A DNA stretch of 5,503 nt from an uncultured Bacilli bacterium (GCA_948687865.1 CAPQQE010000091.1:1-5503); one strand, 5' to 3'; positions 1 through 4,991 are shown, counted from the stretch's first letter. Notes: generated by a model not told the origin, from the sequence alone. Numbers and translations: made by a program.

Positions 1-418
1 CAATTATATATCTTTCATTGTTAAGTTGTGAGGTATATATTTTTTCTACATCCTCTTTTTCTGCTAAATATATTGAATCAAATACCATTGGTGAATCATA
101 AATTCCCATTCTATAAATACCATTATAAAATATTTTCCCCTTAATTTTACCTTTTATAGTTCTTAATATTTTAGGTTTAATAATAATATCCTGATTAGAT
201 TTTAAGTCAAACTCACATGCCTGTTCCGATAATATTTCAATCATAAGTTCCCCATCTAGTTTTTTCGATTTAAGATAATTACCTACACCTCCTATTTCAT
301 AAATCTTTGATAAAGAAGTTAAATACTGTGAAGTAGTCAAATTTTCAAATAATTCAATAGTAACATATACTCCATCAACAATTACAATCTTTCCTACTTC
401 AATTGATTTATTTTTCAT
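1..418 (-). CDS. HerA-like ATPase/translocase, N-terminal part (cut by the window edge)
   Basis: This frame is open from an ATG at 416-418 to the left edge, giving 139 residues with no stop. The start reads MKNKSIEVGKIVIVDG, then a beta-rich stretch with VTIELFEN (residues 19-26) and YEIGGVGNYL (about 40-49). Near residues 100-120 is GIYRMGIYDSPMVFDSIYLA. The V/IGKI-V-VDG opening, the GGVGNYL loop and the 'G-I-spacer-D-YLA' end resemble the HAS-barrel domain at the N-terminus of HerA/FtsK-like hexameric DNA translocases. The Walker A motif and the rest of the ATPase core would lie beyond the edge, so the ATPase call is inferred from this domain and from the SIR2 partner. The start lies inside the last codons of the SIR2 gene (11-nt overlap), with a GGTGAT ribosome site at 423-428, which suggests translational coupling. 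In known SIR2-HerA systems the two proteins form one large complex against phage. Confidence 0.8.
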   Translation of the reverse strand, partial: MKNKSIEVGKIVIVDGVYVTIELFENLTTSQYLTSLSKIYEIGGVGNYLKSKKLDGELMIEILSEQACEFDLKSNQDIIIKPKILRTIKGKIKGKIFYNGIYRMGIYDSPMVFDSIYLAEKEDVEKIYTSQLNNERYII

Positions 419-1502
419 AACTATCACCATGAATTTTTTGATCTATACTTTTGGCTATACCTTGTAATGTTGAATCGTCGCCAAAAACAAATTGAATATT
501 GTTCTTCATCCCTCCAAGTTGTTTCACAACATATTCTTTGTTTTCTTCACTATAAACACCTGCAATTAAAGTAAATTGGTCTAACATTAAAGCTTCCTTA
601 ATTAATGAGTTAATATGTAAATCTCCATACCCATATCCAATTGTTAATAGTACGCTCTTCTCTTGTTTTATATTATTAGAAAATTCTCTTAATAATGTAG
701 AATAATACGGGAGTAATGCTACACTTATAAATTTATTACATGATGGTTGAATTAATTCACATTCTATAATATTTTTTTTGTAATCTTGAACTTCATACAA
801 TTCACCAAACTCATCATTTCTCCAAGAAAACGAACCATGTATTTTAAATAAATTAAAGTGATCCTTTTTCTGATAATACTTGCTCTTGTTTAAATCCATA
901 TTTTCTACATATTTATATTTATAATAATTAGCATTAAATGTTCTCTTATAATTTCCAACAAATCCATTATAATAATGAATTCCTAAATTATCCATACTTT
1001 CTTCACATAGCATATCATAATTAGTTGTAAAAATATTAACTACATTATTAAAATTTTTAACTTGATTAAGATCACGCAGATTACTAAAAAATTTTTCATA
1101 ACTCTTTAACGATGGTTCTTTTTCTGATGAATCAATTCTGTTTATTATTTTATGTTTTATTAACATCAATAAATTTTCTAACTTACATTTTAAATCCTTG
1201 TTAATAATAAATGAATTTAAACTTTCTAGTGAACTTAACAAACCCTCAACATTATTCTCATGAATTTTTAGCTGTTCAATAATTATATCTTTTTGGTCTG
1301 TTTCACTATTTTTTATATCATTAATACAATCTTGTATATTAATATCATTTCTTACTGCGTTAACTAAATCAGTCATTAATGGAAATTCATCATCTTTATT
1401 TTTCAAACTACATTTAGGTGCTCCAGCACCAAATAAAATATTTACTTTATTAGCTACTAAATAATTAGCAATCTCCACTTTTACTTCTTTATTATTTTCC
1501 AT
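408..1502 (-). CDS. SIR2-family protein, probable antiphage NADase (SIR2-HerA system)
   Basis: This is a 364-residue protein. The SIR2 landmarks appear in order. NILFGAGA (21-28) is the glycine-rich NAD-binding loop. PLMTDL (41-46) follows it. IFTTNYD (157-163) carries N161, the usual catalytic asparagine. LFKIHGSFSW (218-227) carries H222, the catalytic histidine. TIGYGYGDLHIN (287-298) is the second Rossmann signature typical of the bacterial defence SIR2 branch. Residues 50-150 are a mostly helical insertion. There is no signal peptide or membrane segment, so the protein is cytosolic. The ATG has an AGAGGTG ribosome site 5-6 nt upstream (about 1508-1514). The 3' end overlaps the HerA-like gene by 11 nt. 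In the known pair the SIR2 protein hydrolyses NAD+ when phage is sensed and HerA is its partner. NADase activity here is inferred from the conserved N and H. The SIR2 call is firm, and a partner-driven defence role is likely. Confidence 0.88.
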   Translation of the reverse strand: MENNKEVKVEIANYLVANKVNILFGAGAPKCSLKNKDDEFPLMTDLVNAVRNDINIQDCINDIKNSETDQKDIIIEQLKIHENNVEGLLSSLESLNSFIINKDLKCKLENLLMLIKHKIINRIDSSEKEPSLKSYEKFFSNLRDLNQVKNFNNVVNIFTTNYDMLCEESMDNLGIHYYNGFVGNYKRTFNANYYKYKYVENMDLNKSKYYQKKDHFNLFKIHGSFSWRNDEFGELYEVQDYKKNIIECELIQPSCNKFISVALLPYYSTLLREFSNNIKQEKSVLLTIGYGYGDLHINSLIKEALMLDQFTLIAGVYSEENKEYVVKQLGGMKNNIQFVFGDDSTLQGIAKSIDQKIHGDSYEK

Positions 1503-1519
1503 ACATACACCTCTACTTC

Positions 1520-1561
1520 AAAAAATAAGCAGTATCCATCTTAAAAAGATTAAATACTGCT
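1520..1561 (-). terminator. Terminator-like hairpin in the SIR2 leader (possible attenuator)
   Basis: On the minus strand, AGCAGTAT (from 1561) pairs perfectly with ATACTGCT (ending at 1528). Inside is a second stem of AATCTT-type arms (AUCUU at 1546-1550 with AAGAU at 1538-1542) closing a 3-nt loop. TATTTTTTG follows directly at 1519-1527. This is the form of an intrinsic terminator, though with a weak AT-rich stem. It lies 5-6 nt before the SIR2 ribosome site and downstream of the predicted promoter, so any SIR2 transcript must cross it. It may be an attenuator, or an old terminator of the upstream broken gene. Confidence 0.55.
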
Positions 1562-1574
1562 ATCTTGTATACTA

Positions 1575-1583
1575 ATTATACCA
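1575..1583 (-). promoter_or_regulatory. Extended -10 promoter for the SIR2-HerA operon
   Basis: On the minus strand this reads TGGTATAAT, a perfect TATAAT box (1575-1580) preceded by the TGn extension (1581-1583). No good TTGACA lies at the usual 16-18 nt distance, which fits an extended -10 promoter. The predicted start near 1568 leaves a leader of about 65 nt before the SIR2 ATG, most of it taken up by the hairpin at 1528-1561. Confidence 0.55.
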
Positions 1584-1672
1584 CATTTTTCGACATTCTT
1601 TTAGTATTTCAAAGAAATTTGTGTTTGAAATCAATTTTAAGACTATTCTTGCCACAAAAACATAATTTTTGA

Positions 1673-1754
1673 TTAATTATATTCATCTGTGCTTTCATTT
1701 AAATATCGTCGTCTAAATACCCAATTAAATCTAACAATGGTAACTAAACCCACG
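1673..1754 (-). other. Coding-like tail in another frame, possible 3' gene fragment
   Basis: Where the amidase similarity stops, a different frame reads on without a stop to TAA at 1673-1675. It has a protein-like composition, including VRFNWVFRRRYLNES. There is no ribosome site or convincing start, and I do not recognise the family. It could be the C-terminal end of a gene joined to the amidase by a deletion, or chance. Apart from this, the stretch 1584-1730 holds no gene I can support. Confidence 0.25.
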
Positions 1755-2006
1755 ACCACCTGCATTTAAGTGATTAGATATAACTAATACATCTGGTGAG
1801 TTACCATAAGCATTTAATATTCTATTAACCCTTTCATTTGGTGTAACAGTTTCATCCATACTCCTAATAAGAGTAGTATTAACTCCTAACTCATTAAACC
1901 TCTTATTTAAATAATCTGCTATTTTTAAAGCATATTCTTTCTCTACAATTCCATTACCACTAGCCCCTGGATCACTTCCCCCATGGCTCGCACCTGTTAT
2001 ACCCAA
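1731..2006 (-). pseudogene. N-acetylmuramoyl-L-alanine amidase (Amidase_3 type), truncated remnant
   Basis: The open stretch encodes 91 residues and matches the first half of a zinc cell-wall amidase. HGGSDPGASGNG (8-19) holds the first zinc histidine, H8. E22, in the IVEKEYAL stretch, is the expected zinc glutamate. VISNHLNAGG (75-84) holds the second zinc histidine, H79. After G84 the sequence becomes unrelated and stops at TAG (1731-1733). A full domain is about 170-180 residues, so roughly half is missing, including the late catalytic glutamate. The 5' end is also damaged: the only start is a TTG at 2004-2006 with no ribosome site, and an in-frame TAG sits two codons upstream. Only the first few residues of a normal amidase seem to be missing there. 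Such enzymes are phage endolysins or host autolysins. This copy cannot be active. Its 5' break faces the serine recombinase, as if the element had integrated into it. Confidence 0.75.
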
Positions 2007-2041
2007 AAACTATATTTCTTTTATTTTTTATAGGTTATATT
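2004..2041. other. Probable end of the integrated element (attachment-site region)
   Basis: This 38-nt stretch separates the recombinase stop from the point where amidase similarity begins abruptly. Large serine recombinase genes usually lie next to one attachment site of their element. The amidase frame is intact from codon 2 of the remnant but has no native start, so the crossover most likely lies within or just beside this stretch. I see only a weak 6-nt repeat (gttata at 1996-2001 and 2035-2039 region), not a definite core. Confidence 0.35.
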
Positions 2042-3646
2042 TTATAAATCAAGATTCCATTCAATCTTAATTTCTCTAGTCTTGGTATCTTTATTTAATG
2101 CACCAATATATATTTTTTCTATAAACTCATCCACAATTATTCTAGTTAGTTTATCAATTTTCTTATATTTTTTTAGTATGCTTTCTATATCTTTTGAATT
2201 TTCTTTTCTAGTTTCAGTTTCATCAAGTTGTTTTTCTATATCTTCAAGTCTTGTTTGATAAGATTCAACATCTTTTGTATATTCCTCTCTTAACATTTGA
2301 AAATCATCTTCTGATATAATACCTTTCATCTTATCCATATAAAGATTTTTAAAGTACAACTTACTTTCATTTAACTTCTTTTCAAGATTAGATTTTTCTT
2401 TATTTAAATTAGTAATTAACGTATCTTGTCTATTTTGTCTTTCTAATGTTTCATTAAATTCTTCTTTTAGTAATTTTTGATTACATTTTTTTAATAAACC
2501 ATTTATGGCATCAAGTACATATTGTTCTATAATATCATATCTTATTGATCTATTATTATCACAAGTATGATATTTTTTATTGCCTTTACATTGTAGATAT
2601 GCTCTTTTTTCTATAACTCCACCAGCACATTTAATATTACACTGATTTCTCATAAATATTCTTCCACATTCAGCGCAATAAACTTTACTACTTAAAATGT
2701 GTACTTTTCCATCTTTTGCTGGTCTATGATGATTTTTTAATCTTCTCTGAACTAAATACCATGTTTCATTATCAATAATAGGTTCATGAGCATTTTCAGT
2801 AACACTCCATTCTGATTTAGGAACACTTTTAGATTTATGATTTTTATAACTAATGTTTGTTCTTTTGCCTTGTACTAAATTACCCATATAGGTTTCATTT
2901 CTAAGCATTGTTGCTATTGTGTCTGGAGTCCATATTCCAGTAGTATCATAATCAAAATTACAACATACAAAATTACTTCCAATAGATTTTTTATAAAGAG
3001 ATGGACATAATATTTTTCTTTCATTTAAACTAGCACATATCTTATGATAACCAAGTCCATTTTTATATTTTTCAAAAATCTCTCTAACAATAGGTGCGAC
3101 ATTTTCATCAATAATAAGTTTATGTTTATCATTGGGGTCTTTCATATATCCATAAGGAGCAAAACTCCCCATAAATAAACCATCTTCTCTTTTATTTTTC
3201 AATGACTTTTTAACATTGTTAGATAAATCTTCTAGATACCATTCATTAACAAGTCCATTGATTTGTCTAGATTTTTTATTTGCTTCATTATTAGTATCAG
3301 CATTATCAACTATACTTACAAATCTAACTCCCCATTCAATAAACTTATTATGTAAATATCTTTCTATTACTTCCATATCTCTTGAAAATCTACTTTGTGT
3401 TTTACATAGTACAATATTTATTCTTCCATTTTCACAATCATTAATTAACCTATTAAAATCTGGTCTTTCAACTCCTGCTCCAGAATAATCATCATCTGAA
3501 TAAATATCTACAACTTCCCAATCTTGATCCAAAGCATATTTTAAAAGCATACTTTTTTGATTAGCGATTGACTCACTATCATCATTCTTATTTTTTTTGA
3601 ATCTATCTTCATCAGATAGTCTACAATATACACCTACCTTTTCCAT
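2042..3646 (-). CDS. Large serine recombinase (integrase of the mobile element)
   Basis: This is a 534-residue site-specific recombinase with all expected parts. The resolvase-type catalytic domain spans about 1-150, with VYCRLS (catalytic S11, R9), YSGAGVERPDF (54-64) and QSRFSRD (84-90, with R86 and R89). The recombinase domain spans about 160-300 and includes APYGYMKD and the WTPDTIATMLRNETYMGN segment (239-255). The zinc ribbon has C324, C327, C353 and C362. A long coiled coil follows (about 395-480), then an IEKIYIGAL-type end. The length is usual for the family and nothing is broken, so it is probably active. It would form a 5'-phosphoserine link and exchange attP/attB strands without high-energy cofactors. 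The ATG has GAGGTG at 3656-3661, 9 nt upstream, and this site sits inside a small hairpin. It is downstream of the 47-aa gene and the winged-helix genes on the same strand. Integrase of a prophage or of an ICE/IME is equally possible. Confidence 0.93.
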   Translation of the reverse strand: MEKVGVYCRLSDEDRFKKNKNDDSESIANQKSMLLKYALDQDWEVVDIYSDDDYSGAGVERPDFNRLINDCENGRINIVLCKTQSRFSRDMEVIERYLHNKFIEWGVRFVSIVDNADTNNEANKKSRQINGLVNEWYLEDLSNNVKKSLKNKREDGLFMGSFAPYGYMKDPNDKHKLIIDENVAPIVREIFEKYKNGLGYHKICASLNERKILCPSLYKKSIGSNFVCCNFDYDTTGIWTPDTIATMLRNETYMGNLVQGKRTNISYKNHKSKSVPKSEWSVTENAHEPIIDNETWYLVQRRLKNHHRPAKDGKVHILSSKVYCAECGRIFMRNQCNIKCAGGVIEKRAYLQCKGNKKYHTCDNNRSIRYDIIEQYVLDAINGLLKKCNQKLLKEEFNETLERQNRQDTLITNLNKEKSNLEKKLNESKLYFKNLYMDKMKGIISEDDFQMLREEYTKDVESYQTRLEDIEKQLDETETRKENSKDIESILKKYKKIDKLTRIIVDEFIEKIYIGALNKDTKTREIKIEWNLDL

Positions 3647-3649
3647 CTA

Positions 3650-3679
3650 CTACAACACCTCAATTCTGATTGGTTGTAG
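3650..3679 (-). promoter_or_regulatory. Hairpin holding the recombinase ribosome binding site
   Basis: In the minus-strand RNA, CUACAAC pairs with GUUGUAG (7 bp) and the inner CAAU pairs with AUUG around a 4-nt loop. The unpaired AGGU, the core of the GAGGTG ribosome site, forms a bulge on the 3' side of the stem. The arrangement could limit ribosome access and keep integrase translation low. Function is inferred from pairing only. Confidence 0.4.
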
Positions 3680-3700
3680 CAAATATAAATCTACAAAGAT

Positions 3701-3729
3701 ATTATATATCATTTTAAGAATTATTTAAA
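3701..3729 (-). promoter_or_regulatory. Possible promoter of the recombinase gene
   Basis: On the minus strand a TATAAT box lies at 3701-3706. A poor -35 match, TTTAAA, lies at 3724-3729 with 17-nt spacing, inside the end of the 47-aa gene. In DNA this AT-rich such a match is weak evidence. Co-transcription with the upstream genes is equally likely. Confidence 0.3.
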
Positions 3730-3857
3730 GCCACGTTATCATCTTCACTTGCTAATATAACTCGTAGTAATTTTTTTGCTATAATATCTTTTAAATCATT
3801 TTCTTCAATTACTTTATCATCTTTTGTTACATATATTACATTATAATTTACCTCCAT
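3714..3857 (-). CDS. 47-aa acidic microprotein next to the recombinase
   Basis: ATG at 3855-3857 opens a 47-residue frame ending with TAA at 3714-3716. It begins MEVNYNVIYVTKDDKVIEEN and continues with a helical DLKDIIAKKLLRVIL segment (residues 21-35) and a polar tail (ASEDDNVALNNS). An AAAGGGGGG-type ribosome site lies at about 3868-3876, roughly 10 nt upstream. The predicted form is a short beta strand pair followed by one amphipathic helix. I do not recognise a family. It lies 67 nt upstream of the recombinase on the same strand. Small proteins beside large serine recombinases can be accessory or directionality factors, but that is only a guess here. The ribosome site, the protein-like pattern and its fit in the operon make it a probable real gene. 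Confidence 0.65.
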   Translation of the reverse strand: MEVNYNVIYVTKDDKVIEENDLKDIIAKKLLRVILASEDDNVALNNS

Positions 3858-3878
3858 TTTATCTAAACCCCCCTTTAT

Positions 3879-3896
3879 TATTCTTTATAAAGAATA
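3879..3896. repeat. 18-bp perfect palindrome TATTCTTTATAAAGAATA
   Basis: Every position of TATTCTTTATAAAGAATA matches its complement. It lies between the winged-helix gene and the 47-aa gene, just upstream of the latter's ribosome site. With no loop it suits a dimeric repressor operator better than an RNA hairpin. Its outer ATTCT...AGAAT arms recur in the inverted repeat at 4516-4534. Confidence 0.45.
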
Positions 3897-3914
3897 TCCT
3901 CCTATTTTAATCAT
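3885..3914 (-). CDS. Possible 9-codon mini-ORF
   Basis: ATG at 3912-3914 opens the peptide MIKIGGYSL, ending at TAA (3885-3887). An AAGGAGG ribosome site precedes it inside the last codons of the upstream winged-helix gene, at good spacing. It may be a leader or translational relay toward the 47-aa gene, since its own GGAGGA codons also resemble a ribosome site. The strong ribosome site is the only support, and chance is quite possible. Confidence 0.2.
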   Translation of the reverse strand: MIKIGGYSL

Positions 3915-3917
3915 ATA

Positions 3918-4406
3918 TCAATCCTCCTTAAACTCCTTTAATAAATCTTCCATATATGCTTGTTCTTCTGGACTAGCTTCTTCCGATTTACAAACTTCTG
4001 GATGTTCCATCCAATATGGAATTAAATTATTAGAAGTCTTATAATTTTTTCTTGTATATTCTTTTCTTTTATCTTGGTAATTTTTTACTATGTTTTTATC
4101 CTCATTTTTTTCTAATACTTTAGAATTTTCATTACTTACGATTGTCTCGTTTAAATAAATTCTTCTTTGACTATTAATAAATTTAACATCTATATACTTC
4201 TTTCTTTTTAAATTATTAATAGAATTTGATATTGTTTTTTCTTTAACACTTAACTGATTAGCAAGGTAACTATTACTAGCGTAGCAATACTCCTTATTAT
4301 TTGATAATGAGTTAATCATACCATAAACTAACTTATCTGTTTGGGAACAAGTTTGGTCATTTAATATTATTCTTGGCACAGCTATAAAATACCTTATAAA
4401 AGCCAT
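3918..4406 (-). CDS. Winged-helix DNA-binding protein (replication- or control-type)
   Basis: I choose the ATG at 4404-4406, giving 162 residues (MAFIRYFIAVPRIIL...). A longer reading from TTG at 4413-4415 adds only three residues and has no better ribosome site. The ribosome site is weak in either case (GGGAT). Residues about 10-85 form a helix-turn-helix/winged-helix domain: a helix with QTDKLVYGMINSL, then YLANQLSVKEKTISNSINNLKRKKYI, and a beta wing ending in RRIYL. This is like the N-terminal DNA-binding part of plasmid and phage replication initiators or DnaD-like proteins. A charged, disordered linker follows (about 90-130). The acidic tail has YWMEHPEVCKSEEASPEEQ and ends in LLKEFKED, perhaps a partner-binding peptide. 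The upstream neighbour at 4597-4854 looks like a short paralogue. No catalytic motif is seen. The role is either replication/partition or transcription control of the element. Confidence 0.7.
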   Translation of the reverse strand: MAFIRYFIAVPRIILNDQTCSQTDKLVYGMINSLSNNKEYCYASNSYLANQLSVKEKTISNSINNLKRKKYIDVKFINSQRRIYLNETIVSNENSKVLEKNEDKNIVKNYQDKRKEYTRKNYKTSNNLIPYWMEHPEVCKSEEASPEEQAYMEDLLKEFKED

Positions 4407-4450
4407 ATATCCCAACTTTAAAATATAGTTTCTAGTAATTTGTTAAGCTA

Positions 4451-4500
4451 CTTTTGGGCGCAATGTCCCTAGGAGGATGTTTTATATCTATCCCCCAAAG
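4451..4500 (-). ncRNA. Possible structured RNA in the leader of the winged-helix gene
   Basis: This stretch is unusually G/C-rich for its surroundings and pairs well on the minus strand. GGGGGAU (4490-4496) can pair with AUCCUCC (4472-4478) around an 11-nt loop, with one G-U wobble. An outer CUUUGGG and CCCAAAAG can close the unit. AGGG (4467-4470) and CGCCC (4456-4460) offer a competing stem. On the plus strand the wobble becomes an A-C mismatch, so minus-strand RNA is favoured. It matches no riboswitch class I know. It lies about 45 nt before the 162-aa gene. Confidence 0.35.
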
Positions 4501-4515
4501 ATATTGTTTTGATTC

Positions 4516-4534
4516 ATTCTATATCTTATAGAAT
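4516..4534. repeat. 19-bp inverted repeat ATTCTATA-TCT-TATAGAAT
   Basis: Two perfect 8-bp arms flank a 3-bp centre in the spacer between the two winged-helix genes. It could be an operator or a small hairpin. No run of U follows on either strand, so a terminator is unlikely. Confidence 0.4.
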
Positions 4535-4573
4535 AGGTACTAACATAAGTCTTTAATCTTACTGTACCTCTTA

Positions 4574-4603
4574 TAACTAACGTTCTATAAACTTTTTTAG
4601 TTA
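4574..4603 (-). repeat. Inverted repeat at the end of the 85-aa gene
   Basis: TAACTAA and TTAGTTA form 7-bp arms around 16 nt that contain a further GTT/AAC pair. The stop codon of the 85-aa gene lies in one arm. No U-tract follows, so it may be a processing or stabilising hairpin rather than a terminator. Confidence 0.3.
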
Positions 4604-4854
4604 AGTGTTATTGTATACATTCCTGTATCATATTCTTGAAATACTAGATATTTCAATTTCTCTAATACTTCAAGATTTTTTCTTAAACCTTCATTTTTAA
4701 TTTTGATAGTTTGTTGTATTTCTCCTATATTTATATCTGTGATAATTCGTTCACTACCTTTAGCATATATATAAGAGTAAATATATTTTGCTTCCTTTGG
4801 AATATTTTTATCTTTCCAAATTATTGTTGGTATTTGAAACTTTGTAATCTTCAT
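4597..4854 (-). CDS. Small winged-helix DNA-binding protein (85 aa)
   Basis: This 85-residue protein has ATG at 4852-4854 and a strong GAGAGGAGG ribosome site (GGAGG at 4866-4870) 11 nt upstream. It is one compact winged helix. MKITKFQIPTIIWKDK is followed by a helix with EAKYIYSYIYAKG (22-34), the helix pair INIGEIQQTIKIKNEGLRKNLEVLEKL (41-67) and a beta hairpin YLVFQEYDTGMYTITL. Its order of elements and its (I/V)P-x-II-x-x-D opening match the N-terminal domain of the 162-aa protein downstream, so the two look like diverged copies. It is the first gene after a near-consensus promoter (4908-4936) and lies opposite the XRE regulator, the position of an early control gene. It may be a repressor, excisionase-like factor or replication accessory protein. 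The DNA-binding fold is likely and the target unknown. Confidence 0.7.
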   Translation of the reverse strand: MKITKFQIPTIIWKDKNIPKEAKYIYSYIYAKGSERIITDINIGEIQQTIKIKNEGLRKNLEVLEKLKYLVFQEYDTGMYTITLN

Positions 4855-4878
4855 TCATATCTTTTCCTCCTCTCTTTT

Positions 4879-4897
4879 TTGATGAGTTTTACATCAA
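4879..4897 (-). promoter_or_regulatory. Leader hairpin before the 85-aa gene
   Basis: TTGATG and CATCAA form 6-bp arms with a 7-nt loop. The hairpin falls in the predicted 5' leader just ahead of the ribosome site. It overlaps the palindrome at 4894-4908, so it could act as DNA operator or RNA stem. Confidence 0.3.
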
Positions 4898-4908
4898 TTT
4901 CAAATTGA
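4894..4908. promoter_or_regulatory. 15-bp palindrome over the minus-strand start region (candidate operator)
   Basis: TCAATTTCAAATTGA has two perfect 7-bp arms around one central base. It adjoins the -10 box at 4908-4913 and covers the expected start of the leftward transcript near 4901. This is a classical repressor-operator position. The XRE protein encoded from 5020 is the obvious candidate binder, by inference. Confidence 0.5.
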
Positions 4909-4936
4909 GTATATCATTTAGTATTGAGTTTGTCAA
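4908..4936 (-). promoter_or_regulatory. Near-consensus leftward promoter
   Basis: On the minus strand, TTGACA (4931-4936), a 17-nt spacer and TATACT (4908-4913) make an almost ideal sigma-A promoter. It drives the 85-aa gene and probably the whole leftward run to the recombinase. Confidence 0.8.
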
Positions 4937-4960
4937 CATAGTAATTACAATTTTGTTGAC
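4932..4960. promoter_or_regulatory. Inverted GTCAACA...TGTTGAC spanning both -35 boxes
   Basis: GTCAACA (4932-4938) and TGTTGAC (4954-4960) are perfect inverted copies 15 bp apart, and each contains most of a -35 box. Between them is the 8-bp palindrome GTAATTAC (4941-4948). The arrangement lets one bound protein or complex affect both promoters. Confidence 0.45.
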
Positions 4961-4984
4961 TTTTTCATCACTTTATGATATATT
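4956..4984 (+). promoter_or_regulatory. Rightward promoter of the XRE regulator
   Basis: TTGACT (4956-4961), a 17-nt spacer and TATATT (4979-4984) form a good sigma-A promoter 35 bp ahead of the regulator's ATG. The -10 box lies inside the inverted repeat at 4976-4991, which suggests autoregulation. Confidence 0.7.
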
Positions 4985-4991
4985 TATATCA
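4976..4991. promoter_or_regulatory. Inverted repeat over the rightward -10 box (candidate operator)
   Basis: TGATATA and TATATCA, 7-bp perfect arms around TT, cover the whole -10 box of the rightward promoter. A single copy of the half-site also overlaps the leftward -10 box (4910-4916). The half-site is AT-rich and occurs elsewhere by chance, so only the paired copy is notable. Confidence 0.4.

Noticed and set aside
3216..3488. Open plus-strand frame of 90 codons
   Set aside because: It lies wholly antisense to the well-supported recombinase catalytic domain and has no ribosome site, so it is a shadow frame.
4469..4511. Plus-strand AGGAGG directly before an ATG
   Set aside because: There is no spacer between the ribosome-like site and the ATG, and the frame stops after 11 codons. 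The G-run is better explained as one arm of the minus-strand RNA stem.
4490..4600. Long open minus-strand frame downstream of the 85-aa gene, ending NQNNIFGG
   Set aside because: It has no start codon until nine codons before its stop and no ribosome site there. It also overlaps strong inverted repeats, so it is probably non-coding.
4711..4908. Open plus-strand frame of 65 codons
   Set aside because: It is antisense to the 85-aa winged-helix gene and its promoter, with low-complexity F/I/Y/S content and no ribosome site.
3701..4991. TGATATA as an operator motif shared by three promoters
   Set aside because: The 7-mer is AT-rich and also occurs inside genes (for example near 2306 and 5240), about as often as chance predicts. 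Only the paired copy at 4976-4991 was kept.
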